The notes beneath the pieces were generated by a model. That model was not told where the DNA came from. It ran no database searches and saw only the letters and a list, made by a program, of their open reading frames with translations. From the NCBI GenBank assembly GCA_954871525.1, contig OX940860.1:20492001-20556000 (forward strand): a DNA stretch of 64,000 nt. The letters run 5' to 3'. Positions 1-10,042 of this stretch are shown here, piece after piece (the first letter of the stretch is position 1; every line of letters starts with the position of its first letter). This DNA comes from Parietaria judaica (lineage: Eukaryota; Streptophyta; Magnoliopsida; Rosales; Urticaceae). The position numbers were made by a program, and so were the translations under genes.

Positions 1-1
1 G

Positions 2-139
2 GATCTGGTGAAGAGGGTGAAGAGCATGGTGAGGACGCATTACCACAAGGACTTCGTGGTGGACGAGGACGGAAAGTGGCTGCTCCAAGGCTGGAAAGGC
101 AGGATCTTCCACGCCATTTCTTGCTGGAGACCGCTATAG
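2..139 (+). CDS. 3' end of a GRAS-like transcription regulator gene (partial)
   Basis: The window opens inside a coding exon: frame 2 is open for 45 codons and stops with TAG at 137-139. The visible residues end in GWKGRIFHAISCWRPL. A C-terminal block of the form (L)xGWKxRxxxxxSxW is the signature of the SAW motif that closes GRAS-domain proteins, which act in the nucleus as plant transcriptional regulators. Codon usage is GC-rich compared with the flanking DNA, as expected for a real exon. The rest of the gene lies to the left of the window, so subfamily and start are unknown. It converges on the minus-strand gene ending at 1453. The GRAS call rests on one motif only; another protein with a Trp-rich tail is possible. 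Confidence 0.5.
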   Translation, partial: DLVKRVKSMVRTHYHKDFVVDEDGKWLLQGWKGRIFHAISCWRPL

Positions 140-1452
140 AACTTATTATTTTGGGACTTGCTTGTTACAACATTCACGTTGTCACAATTTTTGGGTTGAT
201 TTTGTTATGATGTATAATAGGGTTTTGGTTTGTAAAATACTAGTGCGTGCGTTTGTTATATATTATAATAGATTACCATCTTTGTGCTATATTTTTGGTG
301 ACTACTACTATAGTCCATCAATTTCATTAATCTCCGAGCTCACTCGATTTCCTACTTTTTTTAATAGAATGCGCCGGTAATCGTTAGTTTCGGACTTTCG
401 GTTTCTTACTTCTTGGAATAGAATGCACCGGTAATCACTAGTTCTTCTTCGGCCTCGTGTCAAAATTATTGAATTATTATTGATTTACAACGGATGGTAG
501 TAACACAAGAAAACATGAGAATTATATAGGTACCCGTTTTATTTGATTATTTTTTAAGAATCTGAAAGTTAACAGCATATAAATAAGCCGGTCTATGAAA
601 AAGATGTTAGGAATATTCTCGTTTTCTTCAATTAGTTGAAAATAACACGGAGGAATCCTAGAAACGTGTGATTTACATGCACGAACCAACACAAGAAATC
701 AAAATTAAGGTTAAAAAACCGAAAAGTAATAAACATAATCAGTTCTTCGAGAACAGGCTTACAGATTAGAAAGCCTTAATCTTATATTATCGATTAACAT
801 AAACTACCTTAAACTTAATTAAGAAATTAAACAATTCAACATAATCATAATCAGCCCATCTGGTCTAAACCTAGTGCTTAGGCATTAAACCCAGCATCTA
901 CCACATAACAAAGATGAGAAACCTCTAAATCTAAACTTTATAGAAAGAAAAAAGGATGTAAAGCAAAGGCTTGGTTCTCAAGTCTTACCATTGTAACTTC
1001 ATTAAAAATTATATTAACTCTTTGGTATATGAATGGAATAATAGCGGTAAAAGTATTCAAATTATAGCCAACTTCGCCACCGTGTGTATATTTTTCTTAG
1101 CGGAGATAGTATTCACGGTATCTAAAACCATAGCAATCTTAGCATCCGTCTCTATACTTAACGCCTCTCCACATATCAATTCTGTCTCTATACTTTAAGT
1201 GCGTTTACTTAATTTAGAACAAAGTAAAGAACACGTTTAGAAAAATGTGGATGCGTCAAGTACAGAGACGACGGGCAATTAAAACACGCCGGTTCGCCAT
1301 TGGCCACAGCTTGAATACTTTTTCCGTTATCATCCCCCAAAAAATCACACATCATAGCTAACAAAATCTTTGGTATAAATAATGGGGAAAGTACAATTCC
1401 CTAAACTTTGAATTTAATCAACCCACAAAATCTTCTTTGCCTTCTCTGGTTT
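140..1452. other. 3' intergenic spacer between two convergent genes
   Basis: AT-rich sequence holding the presumed 3' UTRs of both neighbours. Short open frames at 162-380 and 971-1198 have AT-driven composition, no recognisable motif and no exon signals. I see no RNA gene or transposon termini here. Confidence 0.5.
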
Positions 1453-3147
1453 TTAACTATTTGATCGTCTTAGGAGATTATAGTCCAGCTTATCCTTCTT
1501 CGCTTTCTTGTCGCTTTTTCGTTTTTTCTTCGGCGACTGCTCGTCATTTTCTGGAGATTCGGGTTCAGCTTTTTCCGGAGACTGTTTTCTTTTGCGCTCC
1601 CCACTGCTCTCCCTCTCGCTCCGATTTAAACATTCCCCACCGTATGTCGACGGCCCGGTTTCTCTGTAGCAAAAGAGTTGGAAAAACAGTAGAGTATTTT
1701 TATACAATACGGGAATAGTTAATCAAATATACTGAGGAAATCTTCTGAAGGTAAAAAGGAAACGGCTTCTTGAAATAATCACACACCCAAGCGAGTCGCT
1801 CCCAATTCCGGTGGCGGATGACGTGGCAGGGGCTGACGGCTGAGAAGGTTTTGATGCTTCTTCAATCAGTTTCTGCCATGAAAATGCTTTGCCATGGTGA
1901 AAATCAGATACGAAAAGACGCTAAAGATGAATGCTTTAATTTAATGCCTTTTTACGGAATTTCTCCATACTCACATCAATAGAAGGATTGAAATTTTGGA
2001 ATGACAAACGACCTTTAACTGCCCCGGGATGCGGGTCGCCTTCCGTTATTACCACACTACAGATGTTAACACAGAAATCTCAAAATTCGAATCCGATTTC
2101 ACAAAGTGCAAAATTAAGACAAGTTGCCCAAGAGAGTGGGAAAAATTGCAAAACAACGATTTATTCCAATGCATAGAAGAATTATAATTTCCCAGCCTGC
2201 GGAATTCACCTACCTCGGGGCACCTTCCACACGAGTGTTTCATCAAGCTCGAGTCTGAGTTGAGTTAGCATTGCTCTAATAGAAGCAAGTTAACCACATT
2301 ACATCCTAGGGCTTACGATGCAATAAGTAAAGTGAAACTACCACACGCTAACAATATAGTACTAAGAAACAATCGGTTTATTTCGCCACAGTTCATTCCG
2401 AAGATCATAAAGCCGACGATCTTTACAAAAATACGTTATTCACTTGTCGAAAAGAGTAACAAAATTGGGTAATTAATCTTGCAGCATGTAGCTTTTTTCC
2501 CGGGGATATCAGCAACGACATGAGCATTGCTGGTATCGAAACCAACTAGCCAAGCACCCACAAATCGGAGCATGCAATCGAAAAACAAGCAAGCGAAATC
2601 AGGATAACCCCCAGGAGGAGTTGATCCTTCATATAAACGACAATCATTACTAAGAAACAATCGGGTTTTTTTTTTTGGCACAGTTCATTCCGAAGATCAT
2701 ATAGCCAACAAATAAAAAACTACGTTACTCACTTATCAAAAAGAGCAACGAAATCGGGTAATCATATTAGCAGCGTGTAGCTTTTTTTCCCCGCGATATC
2801 ATTAACAGCATGAATGTTGATGATATCGAAACCAACCAGCCAAGCAACCTCAAATCGGAACATATCATCGAAACGCAAGCAAGCAAAATCTGAGGCTTGG
2901 GTAAACAGAGAGCATCGGTTTCGAAAAGACCAATGGCATACTCTCAGAATTCAACACAAGGTTCAAACTTTGAATGTGCACACTCAACACAAATTGGTAA
3001 AAACATAAAAATAATAAAACATATATAAGAGAAAAAGAAAGATTACCACTTCCTAGTAACGCCACTACCAGGCGAAGTCAAAGGCTCCTCAATTTTGACC
3101 TCCTCTTTCTTCACCATCATCTCCTCTCTCTGCGCTGCTCTTTGCAT
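1453..3147 (-). CDS. Uncharacterised 180-aa Lys/Ser-rich nuclear-type protein, 5 exons
   Basis: Hand-assembled minus-strand exons are 3147-3050, 2275-2210, 2056-1975, 1872-1787 and 1663-1453; they sum to 543 nt (180 codons plus TAA), every junction is GT-AG and phases close. The N-terminus (from MQRAAQREEMM) is charged and Glu/Lys-rich. The middle (about residues 34-90) is the ordered-looking part, with DETLVWKVPRG, EGDPHPGAVKGRLSFQNFNP and IDKLIEEASK. The last third is disordered, Ser/Pro/Glu-rich, and ends in Lys/Arg clusters such as KKKRKSDKKAKKDK that look like nuclear localisation signals. I do not recognise a named family. Exon 2 could instead begin at 2254, which is in the same phase. 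The other start candidates are the two ATGs at residues 10-11. Intron 1 contains a tandem duplication. Upstream, 3520-3560 carries GGGCT/GCCCA promoter-like motifs. Confidence 0.72.
2360..2935. repeat. Tandem duplication of a ~290-bp unit inside intron 1
   Basis: Two adjacent diverged copies are visible: the block starting ACTAAGAAACAATCGG at 2361 recurs at 2649, and GTTCATTCCGAAGATCATA at 2391 recurs at 2683. Homology continues through the ATATCGAAACCAAC and CGCAAGCAAGC-like segments to about 2605 and 2891. The offset is about 288-292 bp with point changes and small indels. Open frames across it are by-products of the repeat; no exon signals support them. Confidence 0.8.
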
Positions 3148-3514
3148 GAACTACCCAAATACATAAACAACATAACAAAGCAAAAAACTTTCATGAGTTC
3201 AGAAGCTCATCAAAGCTAATACAGCGAAACCCAGATAAAATTTCCAAGTGGGTATTCAGAATCGCGACCCCACAAAGAGAAGCGAGTTCTGGTTCTGTGT
3301 TTGTTCACCTTCAAGTTCTTCAGAGTGCTTGAAAACTCTCGCTTGGCCATATTGGCGTTCGACATTCTCTCTCTTCGAGCTCTCGCAAGTGATGATTATG
3401 GAGTTCGCTTCTTGCAGTCACGACACGAGGGAGGGTTCTGATTTCCCGATTCTCTCTTCTTTCAATTTTTTTCAGGAACCCTAAATGACAGATTTGTCCC
3501 TCTATAGTCGCTCA

Positions 3515-3562
3515 ACTTTGTGGCCATGGGCTACTCAATTTCAGAGTTTAAGCCCAATAGTA
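3515..3562 (-). promoter_or_regulatory. Site II-like promoter motifs upstream of the 180-aa protein gene
   Basis: CATGGGCTA near 3525 and AAGCCCAATA near 3553 are two copies of the plant site II element (TGGGCY) in inverted orientation. They lie about 400 bp upstream of the ATG at 3147. This element is typical of housekeeping and nuclear/organellar biogenesis genes. Promoter role is inferred from position; the motif is short. Confidence 0.35.
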
Positions 3563-3802
3563 TGAATGTAACATAATAATAAAATCATTATTATTATTAT
3601 TATTATTATTATTAAGTGTTTTAAAATTAAATATGTGTCAATTGATGTTATTTATTTTATGAATTAAGTCGTTTAAATAATGAACATATGAAACTGTTAA
3701 GTAATTTTAAAGCTTATAGTATTTAACTATAATTATTTAGTTTAAAGAAATCTAAAATAAATAAATTTGTCTGTTAAAAATATAACAATTAGTTAAATAC
3801 GA

Positions 3803-3830
3803 GGTATATAACCCGCGCGTTGCTGCGGGT
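3803..3830 (-). mobile_element. Decayed Helitron-type 3' hairpin
   Basis: Read on the minus strand, ACCCGC-loop-GCGGGT forms a six-bp-stem hairpin (3830-3811), followed by TATATACCTCG where intact Helitrons would end in CTRR-T. GC-rich hairpins of this kind next to a CTAG end are typical of plant Helitrons. The CTRR is not intact here and no matching 5' end was found, so this is at most a remnant. Confidence 0.35.
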
Positions 3831-4679
3831 TATTTTTTCTTATTCTTTCTCTTAGCAATAGAACTGTTTTATGTTGAAGTTTGTGTTCTGTTGTGTATAA
3901 AATTAATTGCCTATGAATTAATGACACGGATGCGAACTATTAAGTAGTCATGTTATCAATTGCCATAAGTTAAATTATTTTTGCCCCGAAGTTGTTCAAC
4001 TTTATTATATCCTCATGCCATTAACTTTTAAATATAATCAATTTAGTTGTTGACACTTAATATTCTATATAACTAATCCGTTTTTTATTTAATTGGCTAT
4101 TGGGCGGAGAATATTTATGTGCAAGCATAACTTGGTTTGCATTTTCCACTCCCTTCTGCAGATATTGTTGGGTTGATCTGTGACAGACTTATTAAGTGGT
4201 CTCTTAATGGTTTGTATAATAATAATGATGAAGCAATATTTAAATATCAGCTTCTAGACACAATTGAACTCATAATCACTTCAATCTCAATACAAAAAAT
4301 TCAAAAAAAATCAAGACAGAGTAGTATGAGGTAGTAAATTCGTAGTATTATTCTTTTAATCTTGAGTAGTCATTGACCTAACTTTATTTTGTAAAGCCCC
4401 GATACAGAAACAATATCATCATTTCTACAATAAAATTTTCTCAAGTAAATATCTATATTTATGGAAACAAATGGAAAAATATCACTGCAAATACATAAAG
4501 TAAATTCCTTACATCTACCTCTTTATATTGTAAGTTATAGTGGCGTACATGAAAAGTGAAGAAAAAACAAAAACAATATTTTTTTGGTACGAAATAAAAT
4601 TTTGACACTTTTATATAACTTTCAGGTAATATTATTGTTAAAAAGGATTAAATATATGTTGATATAATTATTACTAAAT

Positions 4680-5007
4680 AGGTACTTATGCCATGAATAG
4701 TTTTAATATTTAACAGTAAATGGCACGGTGCATTGGATGTTGGGTAAAATTATAAATATAATTTAATAGAAACACAATGGCAATAATAAAAAGTTTAAGA
4801 TGGAATTACTTGAGGCTTTTAATTGGCAAGAAAATAATTGATACAATTAGTCTTAAATTAAGTATTTATGCCATGAATAGTTTTCTTATTTAACCGTAAA
4901 TGATACGGTGCGTTGGATGTTGGGTAAAGCTGTAATTTAATAGAAACACAGTTGCAATAATAAAAAAGTTTAAGATGCAGCTACTTGTGGTTTTTTAATT
5001 GGTAAAA
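4680..5007. repeat. Diverged direct duplication (~150 bp units)
   Basis: The segment starting TTATGCCATGAATAGTTTT at 4687 recurs at 4867. Both copies continue through GGTGC(A/G)TTGGATGTTGGGTAAA, TTTAATAGAAACACA and GCAATAATAAAAAG to a TTTTTAATTGG end. The copies are about 180 bp apart with clear divergence. No coding capacity or terminal structure is seen. Confidence 0.75.
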
Positions 5008-5424
5008 AACATATTGTAGACTATATAGTGATTTTGCTCTCTCTTTTAGTTATATAGGATAATGTTTATAAAAATAATTTTGAAGCTTTAACTAAAGTAA
5101 GGTTACGCAATGTTTCAATTTTCTACGCTAATTATTTAAAAAAAAATTACAGCATAAGTACTTTAAAGTATGCGAATATTTATGTATATCCCAATAAATT
5201 TTTAGTGACAAACAAATTTGGCTATTTAGGGCTAAATGTGTAAACCATGGTACTTATGAAGAAGACAATTTTGTACCAATTGGTATTATAGTATTCTTGC
5301 CACTAAAAAGAAGAATTGATATATATGCCAAAATTATGATATATGTCGGAAGACTCATGCGCAAATATCCCATATTTATATCAATTAGATTTACACAAAG
5401 AGACTTGCTTGCTCACAAAGTGGG

Positions 5425-5458
<34 letters not shown>

Positions 5459-6134
5459 TTTTTGGAGGAAGCAAATATTAAGAAGAATCAGGAGAGGTAA
5501 GGAAAAAAAAACACGTCAAGCATGATTAATGAACAACAAATGTCAGTTAGTAATTGGCAATCAAATTACTGTAGAGTCTACAGTAATAATGCACCCTCAA
5601 ATAGTTAAGTAGGATAATGTAATGGATGCATCTAGGTTTCATCTTCAAACACAACTAGTAAACTAGTCGAGTGTAGATATACATAAAACTAGCAAAGAAC
5701 TATAAAGACTAAGGCACAAACACACCTCGAGACACGAGTGCATTTATAAGATATCACTCATGACTTATCTCGTTAACAATTCTATGTAATTAGAGATATG
5801 CAGAGAAAAATCAATATAATTATATCTTACTGTAGACTTTTGCTGGAAAAAAAAAATTCAATAAAAACACCATTCTATTTATTACTTTTGCCACAAATAT
5901 CATTAAACAATATTTTTTTTATAGAGTGCAGTTTAAGTCACTGGTGAAATGAAAATAGCTTTAAGAAAAGAAAAGAAAAAAATCACAACTTACTGTTACA
6001 TTCAGTAAAATGGTAAAAGTACACAACTACTAGTACTACAAGCATTACAGTGAGCAACAAATTTAAGAGTCAAATGTCAACTTATTGATTCGCTTAATAT
6101 AAAAGTACAAATCATGTCATACTACTAACGAAAA

Positions 6135-7661
6135 CTAAGCTTGTATGTATGTCTCGATCGCAGCTTCTCTCGTATACGCGACACTCTTCGCCTTCTCTTC
6201 GGTTTCCCATAGCTCCGGAAGCGCTTCTTTGATGTTATGAATGCTCTCGAGCGCGTAGTCCACACCAGAAGTTCGTAGCGAAGAGCCAATCTGAAACCGT
6301 TTCGCGTAGTTAATGAGAAAAAAGAGTTCATAACTTAAATTAAAATTAAGCACAATGTCAATTTTCTTACCATTACGGTTGTGATTCCGAATGTTTTTGC
6401 AGTCTGCAAGTTGCGGGCGCTGTCATCGAAGAACATCTGAAAAAGAAAAGAAAAAAAGGATTAGTTTTTAACTTTTTATATTTTTGTCAAATAACTGCGC
6501 TATAATTCAATCTTAAAAAAGAAGGAAAAAAAAAAGAGAGAGCTTTACCGTTCGTCGAGGGTTGATCTTTGCAATCTCGAAGACTTTTTCGAATGCTTCT
6601 TTGAAGGGTTTGCAGATAACCGGAGTTCTCGGGAGTTCGAGGCTCGAATCTGGCTGATGCAGATACTTGTCGACATCGATGATCCCATTGCTTGAATCAG
6701 TTTCAACCTTGCTCAGATCTGAGTGTGTTGGGTTCAAAGTCTCAAAGGATATGATATCCTGAAACTGAAAGCAGCCCTCCAATCCAAGCCTGTTGAGCGC
6801 TCTCGCCGCGTGAGCCTTGTCACCGTTTGTAAAGAGCTAAGAAGATCATGAAAACGGCATTATCAGAAGAAAGATCCGCATATGAAACGCGCTCAAAACC
6901 ATCATCAAAGCAAAGAATAATAGCCCAAATTATCGTCAAAGAAAGGGAAATGAAGCTTACAACTTTCCGAACACGCAGGCTGAGCAACAGACTCCTGAGA
7001 ACGGGGTCGGGTTTGAGCAGACTGTAAGGCAATCTTCCATGGACAAATCCATGGAAATCGTCAAAGTCGAAGTTATAGCCAATTGCCTGAAAAGCAGAAA
7101 AACGAGTCAAAATCTCAACCTCGTTTATCATCACACCGTCTAAATTGCGAGTGTTTTCAAGCCTGTACCTTGAGACCGGCCATTGTTGTACCATAATTCT
7201 TGTACAAGTAAACACACAGTTCAGGCACTTTGCTCTCCTCTATTCTAAGCTTCTTGATCATATATTCTACAATAACAACAACGAAAGAGTTTATCATCGG
7301 ACCAAGGGCAAGGCAGTCATTTAGCATTACACGTTTAGCCCTTCTACGTCTTTTCCGCTAAAGGAGTTGTATTATTTTGTATTTTCCTTGCATCGGTCAT
7401 GAGGGTTCCGTCCGCTAGAGATTTATGCTCTCGAAGGAGACCGGGACACGGGATCGGTTATTTACAAAATACCTTTAATATTATCGGTGACTTGCGCGGA
7501 AATACCCGAAGCTTGAGGATAGAGAGTGTCATCCAGATCTGCAAGTTACACGTTCAGTTATTCTCTCTCTATGAACGCCCAAAAGATAATCATTCGAATT
7601 CCCAAAAAGGCTCACCAAACATAAGACACTCGTACTGCTGAAACTGGTCCTGGTTTTCCAT
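6135..7661 (-). CDS. HAD-superfamily hydrolase, pyrimidine 5'-nucleotidase (SDT1-like)
   Basis: Coding exons on the minus strand are 7661-7616, 7538-7473, 7266-7169, 7086-6961, 6836-6549, 6436-6371 and 6290-6135: 846 nt, 281 aa, with all GT-AG junctions and phases consistent. The haloacid-dehalogenase motifs are all present: motif I DLDDTLYP (residues 16-23) supplies the nucleophile Asp, motif II is LFTNG (113-117), the motif III Lys lies in VICKP (Lys about 188), and motif IV is FFDDS (210-214). The all-helical cap between motifs I and II fits subfamily IA. The family dephosphorylates small phosphorylated metabolites, and the closest relatives are annotated as pyrimidine 5'-nucleotidases. 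No signal peptide is visible, so a cytosolic location is likely. Start is the first ATG after a non-coding first exon ending at 7937. The substrate in this plant is inferred from family. Confidence 0.92.
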
Positions 7662-7936
7662 GATCGATGCACAAGAAACTCCAACGTACAAACCGCGAAG
7701 ATCTGACAACAATGTCAAAAGATTGAACAGTCAAAATCATCAACACACAAATTATTTCAAGAATAACGACGAATCGGCGTTCACACAGTGCAGTTATTCG
7801 TATTCGACGGTTATAGTTACGATTTTTATCGAACAAAATCTTGAAAAACGAAGAGCACAAGCGTTTCACATCGGATCAAGCCAGAACTGTGACAATGTAG
7901 ATAGAGATCGAAGAACTGTGAGAGAAGAGAACTCAC

Positions 7937-8018
7937 CGGAATCAATGGCGAGAGAAGAGTTTTGATGAAATGGTGTGAAGTGAAAGCGAAAGCCATATGA
8001 ATGAGCGGATATTTATTG
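7937..8018 (-). promoter_or_regulatory. TATA box and 5' non-coding exon of the HAD hydrolase gene
   Basis: On the minus strand AATAAATAT lies at 8017-8009. It is followed by a CT-rich leader ending in a clear donor (CCG|GTGAG) at 7937. The next acceptor is TGTCAG at about 7701, upstream of the ATG at 7661. This implies a 5' UTR intron, common in plant genes. The transcription start is not defined by sequence. Confidence 0.45.
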
Positions 8019-8049
8019 CCCAGCGAACCCAGAAAAGTAGGAGCCACAT

Positions 8050-9136
8050 AAATTTGACCCCTTCTGTGACGTGGACCCATTGGAGGCTGACACGTGTCTG
8101 CGTACTTTTTGGTCATTTCCAACGCTCTCAGCTTTGACCACGTGTTGGACGCGTGATGGCCGTGATTGTGAACTTGTTACTTTATTTGGTTTCGAAGATT
8201 CGTCAGATTTTATTTCCTGCGTTTGGAAATTGGACGTGGACTTTCAATTGGAAAACCATATAATATGAATAGATATTAGCGGCATAAGTATCAATAAGTA
8301 CACTAGCAGTGGCGATACCATGAATTAGAGTGTTAGATATATATTTCTTTTTGCAGAAAAAAAAGTTGAAGAGGTTATATTGAAATTTCAATAAAGATAA
8401 GGGGTTTTAAAGTGTTAAACTAAAATTTTATATGAATTTACAAAAAAAAAAAAAAGAGTATAATTGAACTTTTTTTTTTTAATGGGGTGCTTTGGTACGC
8501 CACTCGCTTCTCTTTGCATCCGCCCCTGTCGGTTAATACTCATTTAACGGCCATGACTTTGTTTTCTTTTTGTGGAGGCTTAGAACTATTTGTTTTTAAA
8601 TCAAGTGGAGATGATCGCAAAAATATAAAGCTCGAAAACAAAACAAAAAATATATTCCTAGTGTTTCCAATGGAACAACACTTCACTCACTTATTGGTCA
8701 ATTATTTTATGGACGGAGTGAGTCACGACTTCGAGAAGCCTTCTAAAACAAGACCACCATTTCCTGAGCTCGCCCTCGAGCTCTTGGTAATTAATGAGGT
8801 TATTCGAGTTTTTCATATGGAGCGGAAGCTAAACACACTTTGAATCGTTGAGACACGACAATGTTTGAATTAAAAAAAAAAAAAAAAAAAACGGTGATTA
8901 TTCCATGATATTTAATAGTGTAATTCGATTTCTATAAGACCCCCTTAAAAGTACATCGACCAATAAATGAAGCCACACGGCACTTGACGATATCCCACTA
9001 CCGTAATAATAATAAAAAAAAGTGCTAATGGAGGATACTTTTATAATTTGGGTACATTTTAATATGTGCTGCTAAAAAAAAATTATATTCTTTTAGATAT
9101 TTATACCGCTAATATTTGATATTTCGATTACATTAT

Positions 9137-9195
<59 letters not shown>

Positions 9196-9603
9196 ACGCA
9201 ATGCTTTTCACGCGTCTAGGCCACGACGTTCAAGTTCATAGCCAACCGACCAACTATGTCTATGGTGAGAGGAGGCTGTCGCGTAAATTTGTTCACGATC
9301 ATTATGTGTTTATTTATTATTGACCTGATTATATTGATCATTTTTGTATTAGTTGAATAATTCCCACATGATTTTGTTTAGATTATCAAGCATCAATCGA
9401 GATGTAAAGCTAGCGTATCTGTCAGAAATTTAAGAGAGAAGTTTATCGAACGAACAAGAATTATAATATAATTTATCAATGTGCGAGCAAAAAATAATAT
9501 TTATAAAAGAAATATGTAGTCATTAAGCTTAATCACCAGGATCCAATATCAACAGTTTTAATTAACCGGTCCATATTCATAAACATTATAGTAATTATTT
9601 TTA
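8050..9603. other. Intergenic region upstream of the HAD gene
   Basis: The first ~200 bp carry ACGTG-type motifs (CACGTGTC near 8091, CCACGTGTTGG near 8139) and probably belong to the HAD promoter. The open frame at 8487-8843 lacks a recognisable domain or splice context and I do not support it as a gene. A TA microsatellite lies at 9142-9190. Confidence 0.45.
9142..9190. repeat. (TA)n microsatellite
   Basis: Uninterrupted TA dinucleotide run of more than 20 units, read directly from sequence. Confidence 0.95.
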
Positions 9604-10033
9604 GGGTTAATGACGGCAAAAATACCTAAAGTTTGGTCAAAGAGCCCCTCGTATACCCAAAGTTTAAAAATAGTGGCAAAAATACCCAAAGTCGCATTTG
9701 GGGAGTTGACCACTCCATTCTCGTAACGTCGTTAACTTCTGACGTAACAATTTTTGCCACATGAACGAGCCCACATCAACCTCATTTACGACCAAACAAC
9801 GAATAAAATCCCTAATTAATACTATTTAATACACTAATTGAACCCCTAATGATTACACTTAACAACTCACATTTTTCCGCGTGGCTAGAGTTAACGGGTA
9901 AGTTAACGGCGTTACGAGAATGGAGTGGTCAACTCCCCAAATGCGACTTTGAGTATTTTTACCACCACTTTTAAACTTTGGGTACACGAGGGGTTCTTTG
10001 ACCAAACTTTGAGAATTTTGCCGTCACTAACCC
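9604..10033. mobile_element. Mutator-type foldback MITE, copy A (430 bp)
   Basis: Long terminal inverted repeats of about 130 bp begin GGGTTAATGACGGCAAAA and end in the reverse complement (GTCACTAACCC). The element is flanked by a perfect 9-bp direct duplication TTATTTTTA at 9595-9603 and 10034-10042. Long inverted repeats plus a 9-bp TSD are the Mutator-superfamily pattern. Each arm itself contains an iterated GGCAAAAATACCCAAAGT motif. There is no transposase, so it is non-autonomous. Confidence 0.9.
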
Positions 10034-10042
10034 TTATTTTTA

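Larger units (their letters stand above)
3563..6134. other. AT-rich intergenic region with degraded repeats
   Basis: No gene is supported here. It holds an (ATT)n tract at about 3586-3614, a GC-rich hairpin at 3811-3830, a direct duplication at 4680-5007 and a TA run at 5430-5455. The open frames at 4137-4334 and 5297-5525 are AT-rich and cross the microsatellite, so they are not credible proteins. Confidence 0.5.

Noticed and set aside
2436..2681. 81-codon minus-strand frame in intron 1 of the uncharacterised gene
   Set aside because: Intron sequence belonging to the tandem duplication; the second repeat copy does not preserve the frame.
8487..8843. 118-codon plus-strand open frame
   Set aside because: No recognisable motif, atypical composition at its start and no promoter or splice context; I do not support it as a gene.
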